Below, in pieces: positions 10,204 to 22,535 of a stretch of 64,000 nt of DNA (its first letter is position 1; each line of letters starts with the position of its first letter). This DNA is from Flammulina velutipes (taxonomy: Eukaryota > Basidiomycota > Agaricomycetes > Agaricales > Physalacriaceae): the NCBI GenBank assembly GCA_011800155.1, contig CM022376.1, positions 2,542,001-2,606,000 on the forward strand. The letters are read 5' to 3'. The position numbers and the translations under genes are program-made. The notes under the pieces were generated by a model. That model worked only from the letters and a program-made list of their open reading frames with translations, had not been told where the DNA came from and made no database searches.

Positions 10204-11821
10204 ATGTCTTCCGCGCCAAGGTATGGACTATAGTAACATACAGCTTTCCGCGACGTAATGACACATCAGCAGCATTTCGCAATGCTCGACTGATTGCCTT
10301 CTGCAACAGTTGAAAATCCTGCAGAAGCGTACCGAAACCAACAAACAATACCTTACCACTCCCAATCTAAGACCTTTCCTGACTTCCAACGAGCCTCTTT
10401 ATTCTGAATCAAGCATGCACTCTTCGACCTATTCGACATATCATGATTTTCAAGTGGATCTGTGGACGTCGATTACCATCGTTCACAATATTCAGGCGAT
10501 CTTGGACAGTGCCAAGGAAACCCGAGATGAGATTCTCGCCTCCCGTGCGCAGCTTCGATCGATCCTCCATCCTGTACGCTCCCTTCCCGACGATATTCTT
10601 CTCCTCATCTTCGAATGGTGCATCGTCAGCCATAAACATCGGGTGCATCCAAAGTATTATGGTTCCCTAGATAACAGGTACCCACCTTGGCAGCTATCCC
10701 ATGTCTGCCACCGCTGGCGCAACCTTGCTCTCACGTCCCCCACCCTGTGGTCGGACGTTTATCTCTACTTCCAGGCGTCGAATAGTCACATTTCGCGGGA
10801 GGATGTTTTCGCCTCTCGGCTAGATGTTTATCTCAAGAGATCTGGGCAAGTATTTCTTGCTGTCACGATCAGTGGTGATGGTCGTTCCATAGCGGCCACA
10901 GCGAATGTCGTATCGCTTCTGAAAATGACAACCAGTCGTTGGCGGAGTCTATGTCTGCGAGCGGATGCAGACGAAGGAGGAGAGATTACTCTGGTCTTTC
11001 TGGGGTGCTCCTTCCCCAATCTCACGCGTATCGAGTTGCGCTTTAATGATTATTCCGACGACGTTGTCACAGTATTTCGGGATACGCCCAATCTCCGTCA
11101 TGTTCACGTCCATAACACCAAGCTGGATATCAATTGGGATCGCATCGTCTCCTACCGGACATATGCCAACAACCTTTCGCATCATTCACTGTTACCATCG
11201 CTGCAGGAATTGATCGTGGATGACTCGGACATAGATGTCTATGAACCATCTGGCGATTTACCTCCACTATCCTTGCCAGCCCTCCACACGCTCCGAGTCA
11301 CCGTGGACATCGAAGTGCTGCATCGTTTTTCGATGCCATGTTTGACAACCCTCCGGTTGCACCCACCAGGTAACCTACCCACTGATTACCCGGACCTTCG
11401 ACCATGGACTCATTTACGAAACCTATCCCTTCTTTTTCCCAATCGCCTATCTGAACGTTTTGTCTTGTTCCTCGCTGGAGCTCCACATGTAACATCGCTC
11501 CAGCTCGAGAATGATCAGTTTCTGAGGACAGCTGTATTGCGGATAGATGGAACGGACAATCTATTTCCGTGTTTGGAGAGTTTGGGAGTCAGGCTGAGGG
11601 TGTCGATGTCGAGTGCTGACGCGATCGGAGAGATTCAGGCGATCGTTGAATCCCGGTTCAATGGGCCGGGAGCAAAGATACGGGAGTTGAGGATTGACCT
11701 GGACCTTTTTTATCCAGTCGATTCTTCGGACGTACTAGCTGTCTGGGATGTGACCCTCGAGCGTTTACGTTCGCTGGGCGTCAAGGTTATCTTTACTCAC
11801 TGGCATGTACGAGAGTTTTGA
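10204..11821 (+). CDS. F-box/LRR-like protein, 521 aa, two exons
   Basis: Exon 1 is 17 nt (10204-10220, ATGTCTTCCGCGCCAAG), intron 10221-10272, exon 2 10273-11821; total 522 codons in frame. It is a paralogue of the gene at 8241: helix HNIQAILDSAKETRDEIL, F-box HPVRSLPDDILLLIFEWC, then PWQLSHVCHRWRNLALTSPTLW, followed by LRR-like repeats (LPALHTLRV, LRNLSLLF, VTSLQL, FPCLESL) and the family C-terminus IRELRIDLD...LRSLGVKVI. Predicted SCF substrate receptor; target unknown. The two genes form a direct tandem pair that has diverged well, so the duplication is not recent. Confidence 0.85.
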
Positions 11822-14464
11822 CATCTGTATAAATACTCGATGTGTTCCCGAAACAATTATTTTGTATCGCAGAAACAGTCTTATGGCGCTAGCTTTTATG
11901 GAGAGCTGTTGCGGGAAAAATGAGATAACGATGAAGAGCATAACCAACGGGCCATCCATACGAGAAAGAAAAACGATTCCCCGCTGGCGCTCGAAATTTA
12001 GGCCCTATAGATGGGCAATCAGAGATTGGGTGTTCGTCTGGGGAGCTACTACGTCCCTAATCCGAGTCATCAGTGACACTACTTGGAAGAGAGATGAACG
12101 TACCTGTCTACAGCCAACGAGTTTCATTTACATTGTCGACGCGACGCGTTTGTTTGATCTTGTTTGTCAACAACTCACTCTTGACCACGACCACGACTGC
12201 AAAAATTGCTCTTCAAAAGCATGTCCCGACATAACCCTTTGTTGAACGGACCTGCCACTACTTGTATGAGCTCTGGCTTTATTGTTCATACGCAAGATCC
12301 TGACCTATCGTAGGTCACCATTGTAGATCACCCGGGCGATATGATATGTCTATGGACGCCAGGAAGCTGATGGGCTGGCTGGGTACGTACCCCTTCAACA
12401 TTTGAACCCTTTGTTCGCGTCCTAATATCGTTCTGTAGGGTTGGATTCGTCTAAGGAGGGACCACCGGACGCAACACGTACTTGGATCTTGGCTGTCCGA
12501 CGAGCACCGTGCCATAGATGAGCCATGGAAGGCATATCGTGGACGCGTACCGTCATGAGGGTAATTTATTCAGTCGACCGACTACTCCCGTCTTCAGTAC
12601 AATGGAACCAGCGCAATGAGCTGTTCTTGCTGCATGTCATGTTCCTCCGTGGACAAAGCGTTGTAGGAATGCCTAGCTGGTGCGTGTTTTTGATTAAAAT
12701 GCTTTGTGCTTGTCCTCATATCGTTTCTAGCTTGGAATCGCGCTGTTGGCAATGACTGAAAACCTACCAGGTGCGCTATCAGTGTATATCCTCGGGCGTA
12801 CTGTACTCATACACGTCATACAGACATTTTAACTACCAGACTCTAGTTTTCTACCGGACGAGACCGATTATGGGCAACGTTGCTAATGCCATAGGCCTTT
12901 TTCGCAACCACGACCAAGGAAAACGCACCCCTGGTATTGTCCGACCCGAATACCTTTCCTCGGACCTCGTACCCAAGAACCTGTTCTGTATTCCTCGACC
13001 ATCATCGCTTCTGGACTTTTCTCTTCCCGCAAGCCCCCGTTCTCGCCATCTCAACGCCCCATATCCTTCATGGTTTTGGCATACTTCTCGCACCCTTCAC
13101 CGAGGATTACCCTGCCCTAGGGAACGACCACTCAAATCAAGGAGATGCGCCTTCGGAGCGCCAGGGAATCCTTGGTAACATTTTCCTCGTGTCCTGCGAG
13201 AAATTGTCCAGAGGCGCGTGGATGGTTCGCATATGAACTTTGCTGTTCAATGATGGGGTGCCCAATGTCCGATGTGGATCACGGGAAGGGATAGCCAACG
13301 AGCGGGCGGGATGGCCATCGTGGATACGTATGACGTGGCCGACATGACGATAATGGCATCCGACCAGCTCTACGACGAAGTTATTCCGCCTACTCCCACT
13401 GCCTCGCAATATCCTCACCCTGGTATCCAGACGAAGAAAACAATTTCGTAGAGCACGACAATGAGTTCAATGAGCTACACGTATTCTCTCGCTGTTCTCT
13501 GTCTTCATACCCTCCCTTTGTCGACGAAAGATGGCAGGATATGCAGAGCTGACTGGCGTTGTGCGTCTTTCTCCATTCCATTCCTTTCTGCTGGTCCTGA
13601 CGTCACTTTATAGCTTGGAAGCGCTTACTCAACGTCATCGTCGACCGTGTGCCCTCGTTTGGCTCGTACAGGAAGAGAAGTATTCGGATGAGTCGTCGTT
13701 GTTTGGCGTCCGGTCCTTGAAAGACCAGCCAGGTGTGTTACTTGTGTATTTTACTTGTGCGCTGTGCTCATCCATCCTCCACAGATTTTTCCTCGATTTT
13801 TCCACCCTACCAAAAACTAGGGGAGCGCGATGGAATTCCGTTTTGTCAGGCTTGTGGAAGCCCATTGGGTTTTCCGTACGACGCGAGCGCGACGAGCCGA
13901 ATGCATATCCTTGCAGTCTTCCGTCTTCGTCTTTCGTCTCTTTACGAAGAACGTGGGTGTAGGTGGTTTGGGCTGGTAGATGCAGATGTTTAACCAATCG
14001 AGCGACTTGTAGGAGGCGACGTCGATGATCCTTTCCTGGTGTGAAGCCATGGGCAATGGACCGATTGGGCAAATCTTGTCCTGCGCTCGATACTACCGTG
14101 AAGATATACCGGTTTGGACTCCGTGGATGCGATGTCGTTGCCATATGCCATGGGAAGGAGAGCCTGTCGTGGACGCACAGTCGGTTTCGAAGCCTGTGGA
14201 CGGCAATTGGGTTTCCCGTAGGATGGTTCTGGAACGAGCGCGATGACACTGCTTACTGTACGCTGTCCTCGGCGTAAGGGGTGCGCGATTCTATTTAGGA
14301 GAAAGCTATTTCATATCAGTTGTTGCGCCGAAATGTCATACATCTCGCTGTTTGTTTCCATATGTGAATATTGTCTTCGCCACCACAAGCCGAAGGGGAT
14401 AGATCTTACATCATCAAGAACAAGCCTATAACACGTTTACGCACTTGACTTTCTCCTTGGTATC
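11822..14464. other. Decayed region between F-box and deaminase genes
   Basis: No intact gene. It holds dispersed repeat B copy 2 (12137-12230) and a weakly conserved copy of the decayed family 2 (about 13560-14010, with CATCCTCCACAG and a TTGGGCTGGTAGATGCAGATG block). The longest frame in the region (minus strand, 13635-14249, 204 aa) is antisense to that remnant and has no recognisable domain. Confidence 0.4.
12137..12230 (+). repeat. Dispersed repeat B, copy 2
   Basis: GACGCGACGCGTTTG...CTTGTTTGTCAACAAC and CTTGACCACGAC match the copy at 3098. Confidence 0.5.
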
Positions 14465-14517
14465 GTGAGTCTCAGTTGACAAGAGTTTCCATTTCCACGC
14501 TAACATATATCTTGCAG
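14465..14517 (+). other. 5'-UTR intron of deaminase copy 3
   Basis: GTGAGTCTCAG... to ...ATATCTTGCAG, 53 nt, with a GCTAACAT branch-like site. The acceptor touches the ATG at 14518, as in copies 2 and 4. Confidence 0.6.
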
Positions 14518-15798
14518 ATGTCACAAACCGATAAACTATATTCTTTTTTCGCAAGCCAGAAGCTGGTTTCAGCGCCCCGTCTCAACATCAACGACCAAGG
14601 CAACATGGACCCCGCTGCCCCGTTGCTAGAGGACAAAGGAAGGCTTCTTCTCCTTTTGAACTGGATTTCATTCTGCCTTGTTACGAGGCCGAAAGATCAG
14701 AGCATCGCTGCCGCCATGCTTGCCGACGGGTCTTCGACAAGCTACGAGATTGTTCTTGCCACGGACACACCACTCACGCCTTCCCAACAAATCTACGGGG
14801 AATGTTTTATTGAAACATTGAACAATATCAAACGGTCTGATATCCAGCAAGGTCGTCGTGACATTCTAGCTCTTGTCGCACAGTATGCATATGAACGCGT
14901 CCATCGCAAAGCTACTCTTATTATCTTGGCGAAGGATCCTCACCTCTATTCCGAGGAAACTGTCCTGGAATTCTTTACGAGACTTATTGCGCTTCATCCT
15001 GCCGAGAGGAATATCCTCACGGCGTTCACCAATATCGTCTCGTTGGCGCCTTCTCTACTTGGTGATGTGCCGGATTCACGTCTCGAAGCACTAGTGGATA
15101 TCATGAAGCATGCAGATACACTCCTCACGTCGCCGCTCTTGATCCAGCTGAAGAAAGGTGTTGGACGCGACGCATTTTTCGCTGCGCACATTTATCGTCG
15201 ACTCCAACGCCTTCATTTCTACCAGTATGGCGCAGATGCCTTTCTCGATCCCAAGAGAAGGATGGGGATGGTAGAACGACCATTCACGTTCCGATGGCTC
15301 GAGTACATCCCTCCCGTCGTTCTACGCCTTCCCCAATCCTCGACGGAATACATGATCGATATCCTGCGTTCATTCGGGTTCAAACCAACGTTGGAGCAGA
15401 TTAAGCATATCTACCCCTTATTTCAAGGTGGAGACGGAGAACTGTGGCGCGCGGGAGATACACAGATTCTACGCGTGCATCCCGAGGCGCAGCTGGTGGA
15501 ATATCTTCTGAAGAACAAGATTTCGCCACTGCGGCGGACTATTGGGTGTTCGAAGAGGGCGTGTCAGGCATGCTCTCTTTGTGTTTATCGGAGCGAGCAT
15601 GAGGATGAGACGTTCTTTCGGTATACGATGTCGACGGACAAGGTTCGGGTTGATTGGATGTGCCCGAATGTGGATGAGGGGATGTATATCGAGGAGATGG
15701 GGGCGTTCGAGAAATGGGTTGCCTTGCCGTACAAAGAGATGTATGAGAGAGCGTTCATGGGTGTTTCGCTCGAGTCTCAGTACGGCTTGGAGTACTAA
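14518..15798 (+). CDS. OTT_1508-like deaminase, copy 3
   Basis: Complete 426-aa frame starting MSQTDKLYSFFASQKL, directly after an intron acceptor. Conserved blocks in order: RLLLLLNWISFCLV (~45), AQYAYERVHRKA (~125), YRRLQRLHFYQYG (~230), PVVLRLPQSS (~270), GELWRAGDTQ (~310), then the catalytic core RVHPEAQLVEYL and TIGCSKRACQAC with C-x-x-C, and a final VDWMCPNV. All zinc ligands and the glutamate of the deaminase fold are intact. The N-terminal two thirds are conserved among the window's copies but match no domain I can name. It is transcribed in the same direction as the F-box gene 308 bases downstream. Function as an active deaminase is inferred. Confidence 0.75.
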   Translation: MSQTDKLYSFFASQKLVSAPRLNINDQGNMDPAAPLLEDKGRLLLLLNWISFCLVTRPKDQSIAAAMLADGSSTSYEIVLATDTPLTPSQQIYGECFIETLNNIKRSDIQQGRRDILALVAQYAYERVHRKATLIILAKDPHLYSEETVLEFFTRLIALHPAERNILTAFTNIVSLAPSLLGDVPDSRLEALVDIMKHADTLLTSPLLIQLKKGVGRDAFFAAHIYRRLQRLHFYQYGADAFLDPKRRMGMVERPFTFRWLEYIPPVVLRLPQSSTEYMIDILRSFGFKPTLEQIKHIYPLFQGGDGELWRAGDTQILRVHPEAQLVEYLLKNKISPLRRTIGCSKRACQACSLCVYRSEHEDETFFRYTMSTDKVRVDWMCPNVDEGMYIEEMGAFEKWVALPYKEMYERAFMGVSLESQYGLEY

Positions 15799-16106
15799 AT
15801 TTTAGCATTTTGGCGTCTGTAGGCTTTTTGCTTGACCCAATGTCAATTTTTCCATTCCGGACCTGCTTGCGGTGGTGTATTTACACCGTCGGAGCGACTG
15901 TGCGGGAATTCATTCACCTTTCCTTCGCGTCATAGGAAGTCTATAGTACTCTTTTTAGGTGCGTCTTTTCGCAACGCATCTTCGAACGGCATCTTCGGAC
16001 CGGCACATCAATTTCGCTCTTCTCTTTGCACACTGACCTCGCATCGTTGTAAGTCGTTCTGATCGTGGTTGGTGCGCTCTAGTTAACGGTATTCAAGCGA
16101 ACTACA
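15799..16106. other. Intergenic spacer, 308 bases
   Basis: No gene. It would contain the terminator of deaminase copy 3 and the promoter of the F-box gene; no clear motif is seen. Confidence 0.4.
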
Positions 16107-17542
16107 ATGAATAAAACATCTAGGTATGTACATTCCCCGAGATTTGTATCTTTGGTGGAAAACTGAACGACTTCAGTTCTGCGCGAGTTCCGGCCCCATC
16201 CACACCAGGCTGCACCATATACTCTCTCTGTGATGATGTCCTATCCACCATTTTCTTCTTCTGCATTCAATTCCGTCTAGATCATTTAGAACTTCAGGTT
16301 CGCGACTCCCTATCCGCACTTACATCTCCTTGGGTCCTATCCTATGTTTGCCATCATTGGCGTGAAATCGTCTTATCGTCTCCTCTTTTATGGACCGATA
16401 TCCAGCTCCCCATCTCTGAATACCTCTTCCTTCCCAGCATCCCCTTGGTCCCACGGAGACTGGAACTATTTCTCCAGAGATCCGGGAATCTAGACCTCAG
16501 TGTCGATATTCAGGACGTACAGGAAGAAGATTACGAGGACGAGGAATACGGGGAAATACGGCGGGACTTGTGTTTCCGCTCTTTCCTCCCCTTACTTCTC
16601 CCCACCACCACTCGATGGCGCCACTTGAATATAGCAGCATATATGGACATCTTCGAAGCCTTCAAGGGATATACGTTCGACCGTCTTCAGTCCCTCTCCG
16701 TCTGGCAGGAAGAAGAACATCAGCTCACCCTGTTCCAAAACACCTCTTCGCTCACAGAGCTGACGGTGGAAGGCCAAGTGGACATCATCCTCCAATGGGG
16801 TGGAATACAAAAATTCACCGCATCTAGGTGCACGATACCCAGTTATCTTCCCCGGATGGTTGGATTGCAGATTTTGCTCATAGACAGCACAGACCTGGAT
16901 TTGGACTCATTTCCAAGTTCTTTCGTCTTGCCTGCACTCCGCTCTATCACTATGAATGTAATCTACCCAGATCTTTATATGTTTGACTTCCCAAGGTGTC
17001 TGCGTGCTCCAGAATTGAGTACATTGATACTTGTCATCTGGAACTCACCCAATAGCCGTCCGGATGTTCATTCCACCCACTTGCCTGTATTTGACACCCC
17101 GCATAATCTGAAGAATCTATCCATCGACTTCCTGCGATTCCGCGCTGACGACACTGTCGCACTCCTGGCAAAATCACCCTCCGTCACTACTCTTTATCTT
17201 GGCCCCGAAGTCGCCACACCAGCTGTCATTGAGGCGCTCGGGCTGGGCATCTTGCCTCGATTGACGAAGCTATGTCTGCATTTCTCTACAATGGAGATGT
17301 ACGCGGAGCAGATCTTATCCATGCTCGAATCCCGCACTCGTCTTTCGGTCGATGCTATCGCCGAAATCAGCTTTGCTAGATTTCGTCCCAGCGATGAGGT
17401 GACGATGGTTGCCTCGCCAGAGAGTGGGTTTGCATTTTTGTCGAGAGAGGATCTGGGACTAGATGGAGAGCTTTTGGATAGATGGAGTATTCTTCGGAAA
17501 ACTGTTGATGTCTATTTTGTCGAGAGGCATAACTTTGATTGA
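16107..17542 (+). CDS. F-box-like protein of a second subfamily, 460 aa
   Basis: Exon 1 16107-16123 (ATGAATAAAACATCTAG), intron 16124-16176 (GTATGT...TTCAG), exon 2 16177-17542, 461 codons in frame. The join brings in the F-box core SLCDDVLSTIFFFC and SPWVLSYVCHHWREIVLSSP that lies ahead of the first in-frame ATG of exon 2, which supports the model. The rest is LRR-like: LTVEGQ...LQWGGIQ, LPALRSITM, APELSTLIL, VTTLYLGPE, LPRLTKLCLHFSTME. It belongs to a different subfamily from the genes at 8241, 10204 and 20883. The truncated pieces at 26560-27442 and 47521-48406 are fragments of this subfamily. Predicted SCF substrate receptor. Confidence 0.8.
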
Positions 17543-17785
17543 GTTCATTAGTTAGATCTGTTCAAAGTATATCGTCGCGGCGCTAACGATTATATGATAA
17601 AGTTACAAAGGATACCTGTTCTATGTCACCTTCAGTATGCGGCGCGAATTAGGAGGACGGAATGATCATATATTGCGTGTTTTTCTCCTGGAACAGAAGG
17701 AGACTTAGGTTTTCTCTGGGCTCGAACGAGAACGACAATAGCATTCGGAAGGTTTCCAGATGGGGTCTACTTTGATAAAATAACT

Positions 17786-20680
17786 GTGGCGCACTCGTCC
17801 AAATGCGGCACGTGTTTGTCCATGATTAGGGTTAGGGTCCGTTGCGTTTCTTTCTCTTTACCACCATCGCGTCTTCAAAAACTTAGTGGCTCTCGCTCTG
17901 CCATCCAGCTCGAAAAGCATGGAGGGCTCGCTGTATGGTACGTCTCCCTGGCTTGGCTGCCGTATCATCTTGGACTTACAGACTGTCCAGTAGTGATCCC
18001 TTTCGCAGCGATACTCTTGCATCGTCCTGTCGGTTGGCGTATAGCCGGAGCCTCAGGATATATAGGAATGAACCAAGGCCTTCATCCCATCTACGCTATG
18101 CGAAAAGCCCCCTAACTGCGACCTGTACGTGTGCGCTCTTTCGATGGTCCGGTCTTGGCTGAACAACTACCAGGAAATTCCCGCTGCTCGCTGCCCACAC
18201 AGACCCACTCTTCCCCCGGGATAGTCGCCACGCTCCTGCCTTCGAATTTCAAAACGGGACTACGGAAGGATGACAGCAGGACTGCTGAGCTCGATGTGCG
18301 TCCTCGCCTTTCATCGCGACGACGACGACGTATGCGCTCTCGTTACTGCAGCCTGCCTCCATTCCTGTTCATGCAAAACATGCCTTCCTGGACTCAAGGA
18401 CCAACCTTCCCTGTCTGGTGGCTGCCCGCATTCACCATCCTCTGGGGACATCACCTCTCGGTACTCCGTCCTTTGGAGCAGACGTCGCGTCCCAAAGTAC
18501 ACCTATCGAGTTGACGCTGAAGGAACGTCTATCCAGCAGGACTACCGCGCCCGAAACAACGAAAGGGCTAGGCTCCACTAAGCTCGATGTACGTCTTCGC
18601 GAAGATTTTTCCATGACATGCTCATATCTAACCTAGTTCTTCCATCCGAGTCCGTAGCGCCGCAGGAGATACGACCCGGCCTCTCTTCACCACGGCAACA
18701 ACGTACACGCTCTCTTTAGCCCAGCTTGCACTCATCCCTGCTCGTGCAAGACATACCTTCTTGGACTCAAGGACCAACCTTCCCTGTCTGGTAGCTGCCA
18801 CTACCCGTCATCCCACACTTAGCTGAATACCTACTACCCCCAGAAAGCCGACTCCCTTCTCGGTACTCCGTCCTTCGGGGCGGACGTCACGTACCAAACT
18901 ACGACTTGCGAACCGACGCTGAGGGAACGGTTTCGCAGCGGGACTAACGGAGGGCCTAGGCTATACCATCGTCATCCGTGGAGATGTTATCGCTGCATTT
19001 CCGTACGGCGAATCAGATGTTGGCTTGTGCGGACTCCCGGATACCATTTGGTGTTTATGATCTGCTACCTTTCGCTCAGGGTATGCATGCTGTACTCTTG
19101 GACAGCCATGCGCCTTGCCGAAAACTTGCACCAGGTCATGTCCAAGACGCTTGGTTCGTTATCTACTGCAATTATATGGCATAAATCGTGTAGCTTTCTA
19201 TGATATCCGCAGGCGTTACGGTATACCATCTAAGACCCCTAGCCATGGCTCGGTACGTCTGTTTTCTCCCGCTGCTTTATGTTGTATCTAATATCGTTCT
19301 CTAGCTCGGAATCGTGCTGCGCTCAGTCAACGACACCATTAGGCAGTGAAATTCAACGAAACCCCTCATACCTCGTCGTGCGAGCGACTCCTCTTCCTTT
19401 TCGTTCTGCATAGTCCATGCTGTCGTCTCCGTCTCTCCCATTGTACGGATCGCAACGCTTCCTGCTCTCAGCCTAGAGGAATGGCTTGCCCGTTGCCATG
19501 GAGAACGATGAAAACCAAGGAGGCGCCCAAAAAAACTCACGACGACATCACAGCGCATCGCGATATTGTCAACGGATCATGTGCCATATCTCCTCCAGGC
19601 GAGCGAACGAGTCGAGGAGTTCTAAGTCGGCATATGTGGACATTTGCCATAACGGAACGACAATCGCAGACTTCTGCTGACCTTCTGCTGACGAGCGAAA
19701 GTCATCGCTGCTGGGAAGGCAGGGATTTCCCGCGTGCGGAAGGGAGGTCCGTTACGGTGCGGAGGTACTCTGGAAGGGCCGTACTCGTGGATGTGAAGGA
19801 GATGTTCGACCGGGGGACAAACCACGCCTGTCCAAGTTGGTTGACCGATTACTCCTCGTTATGCTTCTCATCGCTGACCTGTCGACGTCGTTATTATTAG
19901 GGCCCACTGCCAGAGTCCGGACGAACAAGTCGACGATCACGCGTTGCTGGAGTATTGGAACGATCCCAACAAGCCATACGCGTGTTATTGCCGCTTCGTC
20001 TTCGTCCTCTTCCTTCTCCGACGGCAGGATGGTTCATGTTCGAAGACGCTGGACGAATCGAATGCCTGGTAGACAAGAAGAAAGGTTTTGTGGCGTATTA
20101 TCATTATGATATCATCAGCCTGCGGGAGGGAGGTCTGTTATGGCGGAGGTACTCTGGTTGAGTCGTACTCTCTGTCTTCGTCTTCTTCCTTCGTTGACAA
20201 AAGGCCTGGACAGTTGAGGGCTGTTGGGTTGGTGGACGCAAAGGCTGAGCTACTCAACCGCTGGTGGACATGCGAAACCTGGCGTCGAAACCTTTTGCTC
20301 CGCTATGTACGGGAGGCCCATGAAGAATGAACGGGGCATTGATACGGTCTATCCTGGTATTGCTTCTCGTTGTCCGATGTTATATATACTTCCGAATACA
20401 TAACTTAGCCTAATTGTATGTAGTGTCAAGTTATCTCAATTCAGAACAATATTCTACTTAGAACACGTCTCACTACCAAATTACAGCTTTATCCAACCCA
20501 CTCTTGTGTCTTCATGAATCATGTCTGTATGATGATTATTCTCAGGCTAAAGGACACGATTTTGGAGATGTAGACATTGTGTGGTAAAAAGGACAAGTGA
20601 CGGAAATCGGATGCATCGTGAGTTATGCTTGATAGGGATTTCTACTCAGGCTGGAATGACCGGTGCGCCAAATCACTAGT
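17786..20680 (+). repeat. Decayed repeat family A, copy 1
   Basis: About 2.7 kb of sequence shared with 27545-29860, 31517-34240 and, inverted, about 44990-47420. It begins near TTAGGGTTAGGGT and a block ending CACCATC.CGTC.TCAAA. A middle block encodes a conserved but frame-broken stretch (PFAQGMHAVLLDSHAPCRK), and intron-like GTACGTCT...CTAG junctions precede TTGGAATCGT.CTG. Copies 1 and 3 share their right ends through TACTCAGG.TG.AATGACCG. It may be a decayed multi-exon gene or an old non-autonomous element; no copy is intact and I do not recognise the product. Confidence 0.5.
17826..17838 (+). repeat. Telomere-like tract at the edge of repeat A, copy 1
   Basis: TTAGGGTTAGGGT, two telomere units, at the same place in all four copies of repeat A. 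Confidence 0.6.
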
Positions 20681-20806
20681 GGCGATCAAGATCATACATC
20701 GTCTGGTAGCTCCATTCATCAATATAGACACAAGACACTCATATTCGTCTTCAATATCTATTATACGAAGCGGAATGCATAAGTCGCGCCACATTGAGAC
20801 AGATAG

Positions 20807-20829
20807 CGTGGGAAAGAAATCCGGGCCGC
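20807..20829 (+). promoter_or_regulatory. Shared upstream motif of the F-box subfamily
   Basis: CGTGGGAAAGAAATCCGGGC, 76 bases ahead of the ATG at 20883, followed by an ACACGTTCCAA block as in the gene at 10204. Confidence 0.45.
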
Positions 20830-20882
20830 TGCAAAGGATACGCGGGAACACGTTCCAAGGTTTCACGGTAACCATCTGTAAG

Positions 20883-22535
20883 ATGTCTTCACGAGGGTAC
20901 GAACTCTCTGAATTGTTCTCGTATGCAACGTTCTAACTCCTCAAAAGGAGCTCCCAGTGCTCGCCTGGTGCTGATTGCCCTCTACAACAAGCGAAAGCAA
21001 TCCAGCAGCGTGCAGCGTCCAACAAAAAAAATCTTGCCAACCTATCACTTTCCCTGACTACTACCAACGATCCCACATATCCTGAATCCAGAAACCACTT
21101 TTTGGCGCGTACAGGTTCTCACGAATCACATAGAGATCTGCAGCAGTTGGACCGAATCGTTCGCGAGCTCCAAAATATCTTGGAAGACGCAAAGGAAACG
21201 CGGGACGATATTCTGGCCTCCGTTTCTCACTTCGATTCCCTCCTTCATCCCATGCGATCCCTTCCCGATGACATCCTTCTCCTCATCTTCGAATGGTGTA
21301 CCTTCAGTCATAAATTCAAGCCACGGGACTATGGCTCTCTCGGTAATGAATACCCACCCTGGCAACTATCGAACGTATGTTGCCGCTGGCGCGATCTTGT
21401 GCTCACGTCACCGCGCCTATGGTCCGTCGTACACCTTCCCACTTTCCTCTTCAACGGTATTCCACGCGAGGGCCCCATAGTTTCCCCACTACATCTTCAG
21501 CTAGAGAGATCGGGGAATGCACTACTTTCTGTCACGATCGGCAACAATGTGGAAGTTCCTACTTCAGATCTCTTGGACAACAAGGAACAGGTATTATCGC
21601 TCTTGAGAGCGTCGACAAAGCGTTGGCGGAGTCTACACATATATGCCGATGATTATGGAAATGATGTCGCCTTTTCGGGATGTCTCTTCCCGGCTCTCAC
21701 ATTCTTAGAGATCAATAACTGTTCTTATTACGCTGTCGACGCCCAAGATGAAGAAGTCGTCTTCACCGCCTTTCGACATGCACCTAGCCTCGTCTACATC
21801 GTGGTATACAGCACCAGACTGGATATACATTGGGAAAATGTCATCTCATATCGGACTTTCTCCAACTCTCTCGCTGGTCATTCACTATTGCCATCGCTCC
21901 AACAGCTGACTCTGGATGAACCGCCTTCCGACAATCACGAGCAGCCCAAACAGCTAACCCCGCTCTCTCTACCAAACCTCCACACACTCATTGTCCTATT
22001 TCACCGCGATGTCAAGCTACTTGATCATCTTTCGATGCCTTCTTTGGAAACACTCCACATGACAGTGTCGTTCCTGGACTCAGAGCTGGACCCCAGCCTT
22101 CCACGATATTCAGAACGTCTACGGAATCTATCCCTCAACGTTCTCAGACCTCCTAACAACATCGAGCCTCTCCTTTCGTTCGTCGCCGGTGCTCCATACG
22201 TCACCGCACTTCATCTTCAGGATGATTTGTTGCTGAAGACGAAAGTATTGGGAATGAACGCCGGCGGGACGCCTGTCGTATTTCCATGTTTGGAGAGCTT
22301 GAGAGTGGATTTGCGGGTGCTGCTTTGCGATGGAAATGCAGATGTAGAGGTGATGGATGTCATCAAATCGCGTCTCAGTGTACCCGTCCCAAAGATGCGG
22401 GAGTTGAGGTTGATCGGGAAGATGAGCCTTGTCCCTCAGCTGGCTCCTTCCCAGCTGACCGCTTGGGATGTGGCTTTGGCAGGGCTACGTCGTCTGGGTA
22501 TCCAAGTAAATTATGCCGATACGAATGAGTTTTGA
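20883..22535 (+). CDS. F-box/LRR-like protein, 533 aa, two exons
   Basis: Exon 1 20883-20896 (14 nt, ATGTCTTCACGAGG), intron 20897-20947, exon 2 20948-22535; 534 codons in frame. The N-terminus CSPGADCPLQQ matches the intact gene at 48456-50061. Helix LDRIVRELQNILEDAKETRDDIL is followed by the F-box HPMRSLPDDILLLIFEWC, then PWQLSNVCCRWRDLVLTSPRLW, LRR-like repeats (LPNLHTLIV, LRNLSLNV, VTALHL, FPCLESLRV) and the family end MRELRLIG. Predicted SCF substrate receptor with unknown target. Its first ~120 residues are clearly closer to the inverted-repeat pair at 24905 and 48456 than to the genes at 8241 and 10204. Confidence 0.85.

Noticed and set aside
13635..14249. 204-aa minus-strand protein
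   Set aside because: Antisense to a decayed gene fragment; low-complexity, no domain and no supporting splice or promoter signal.
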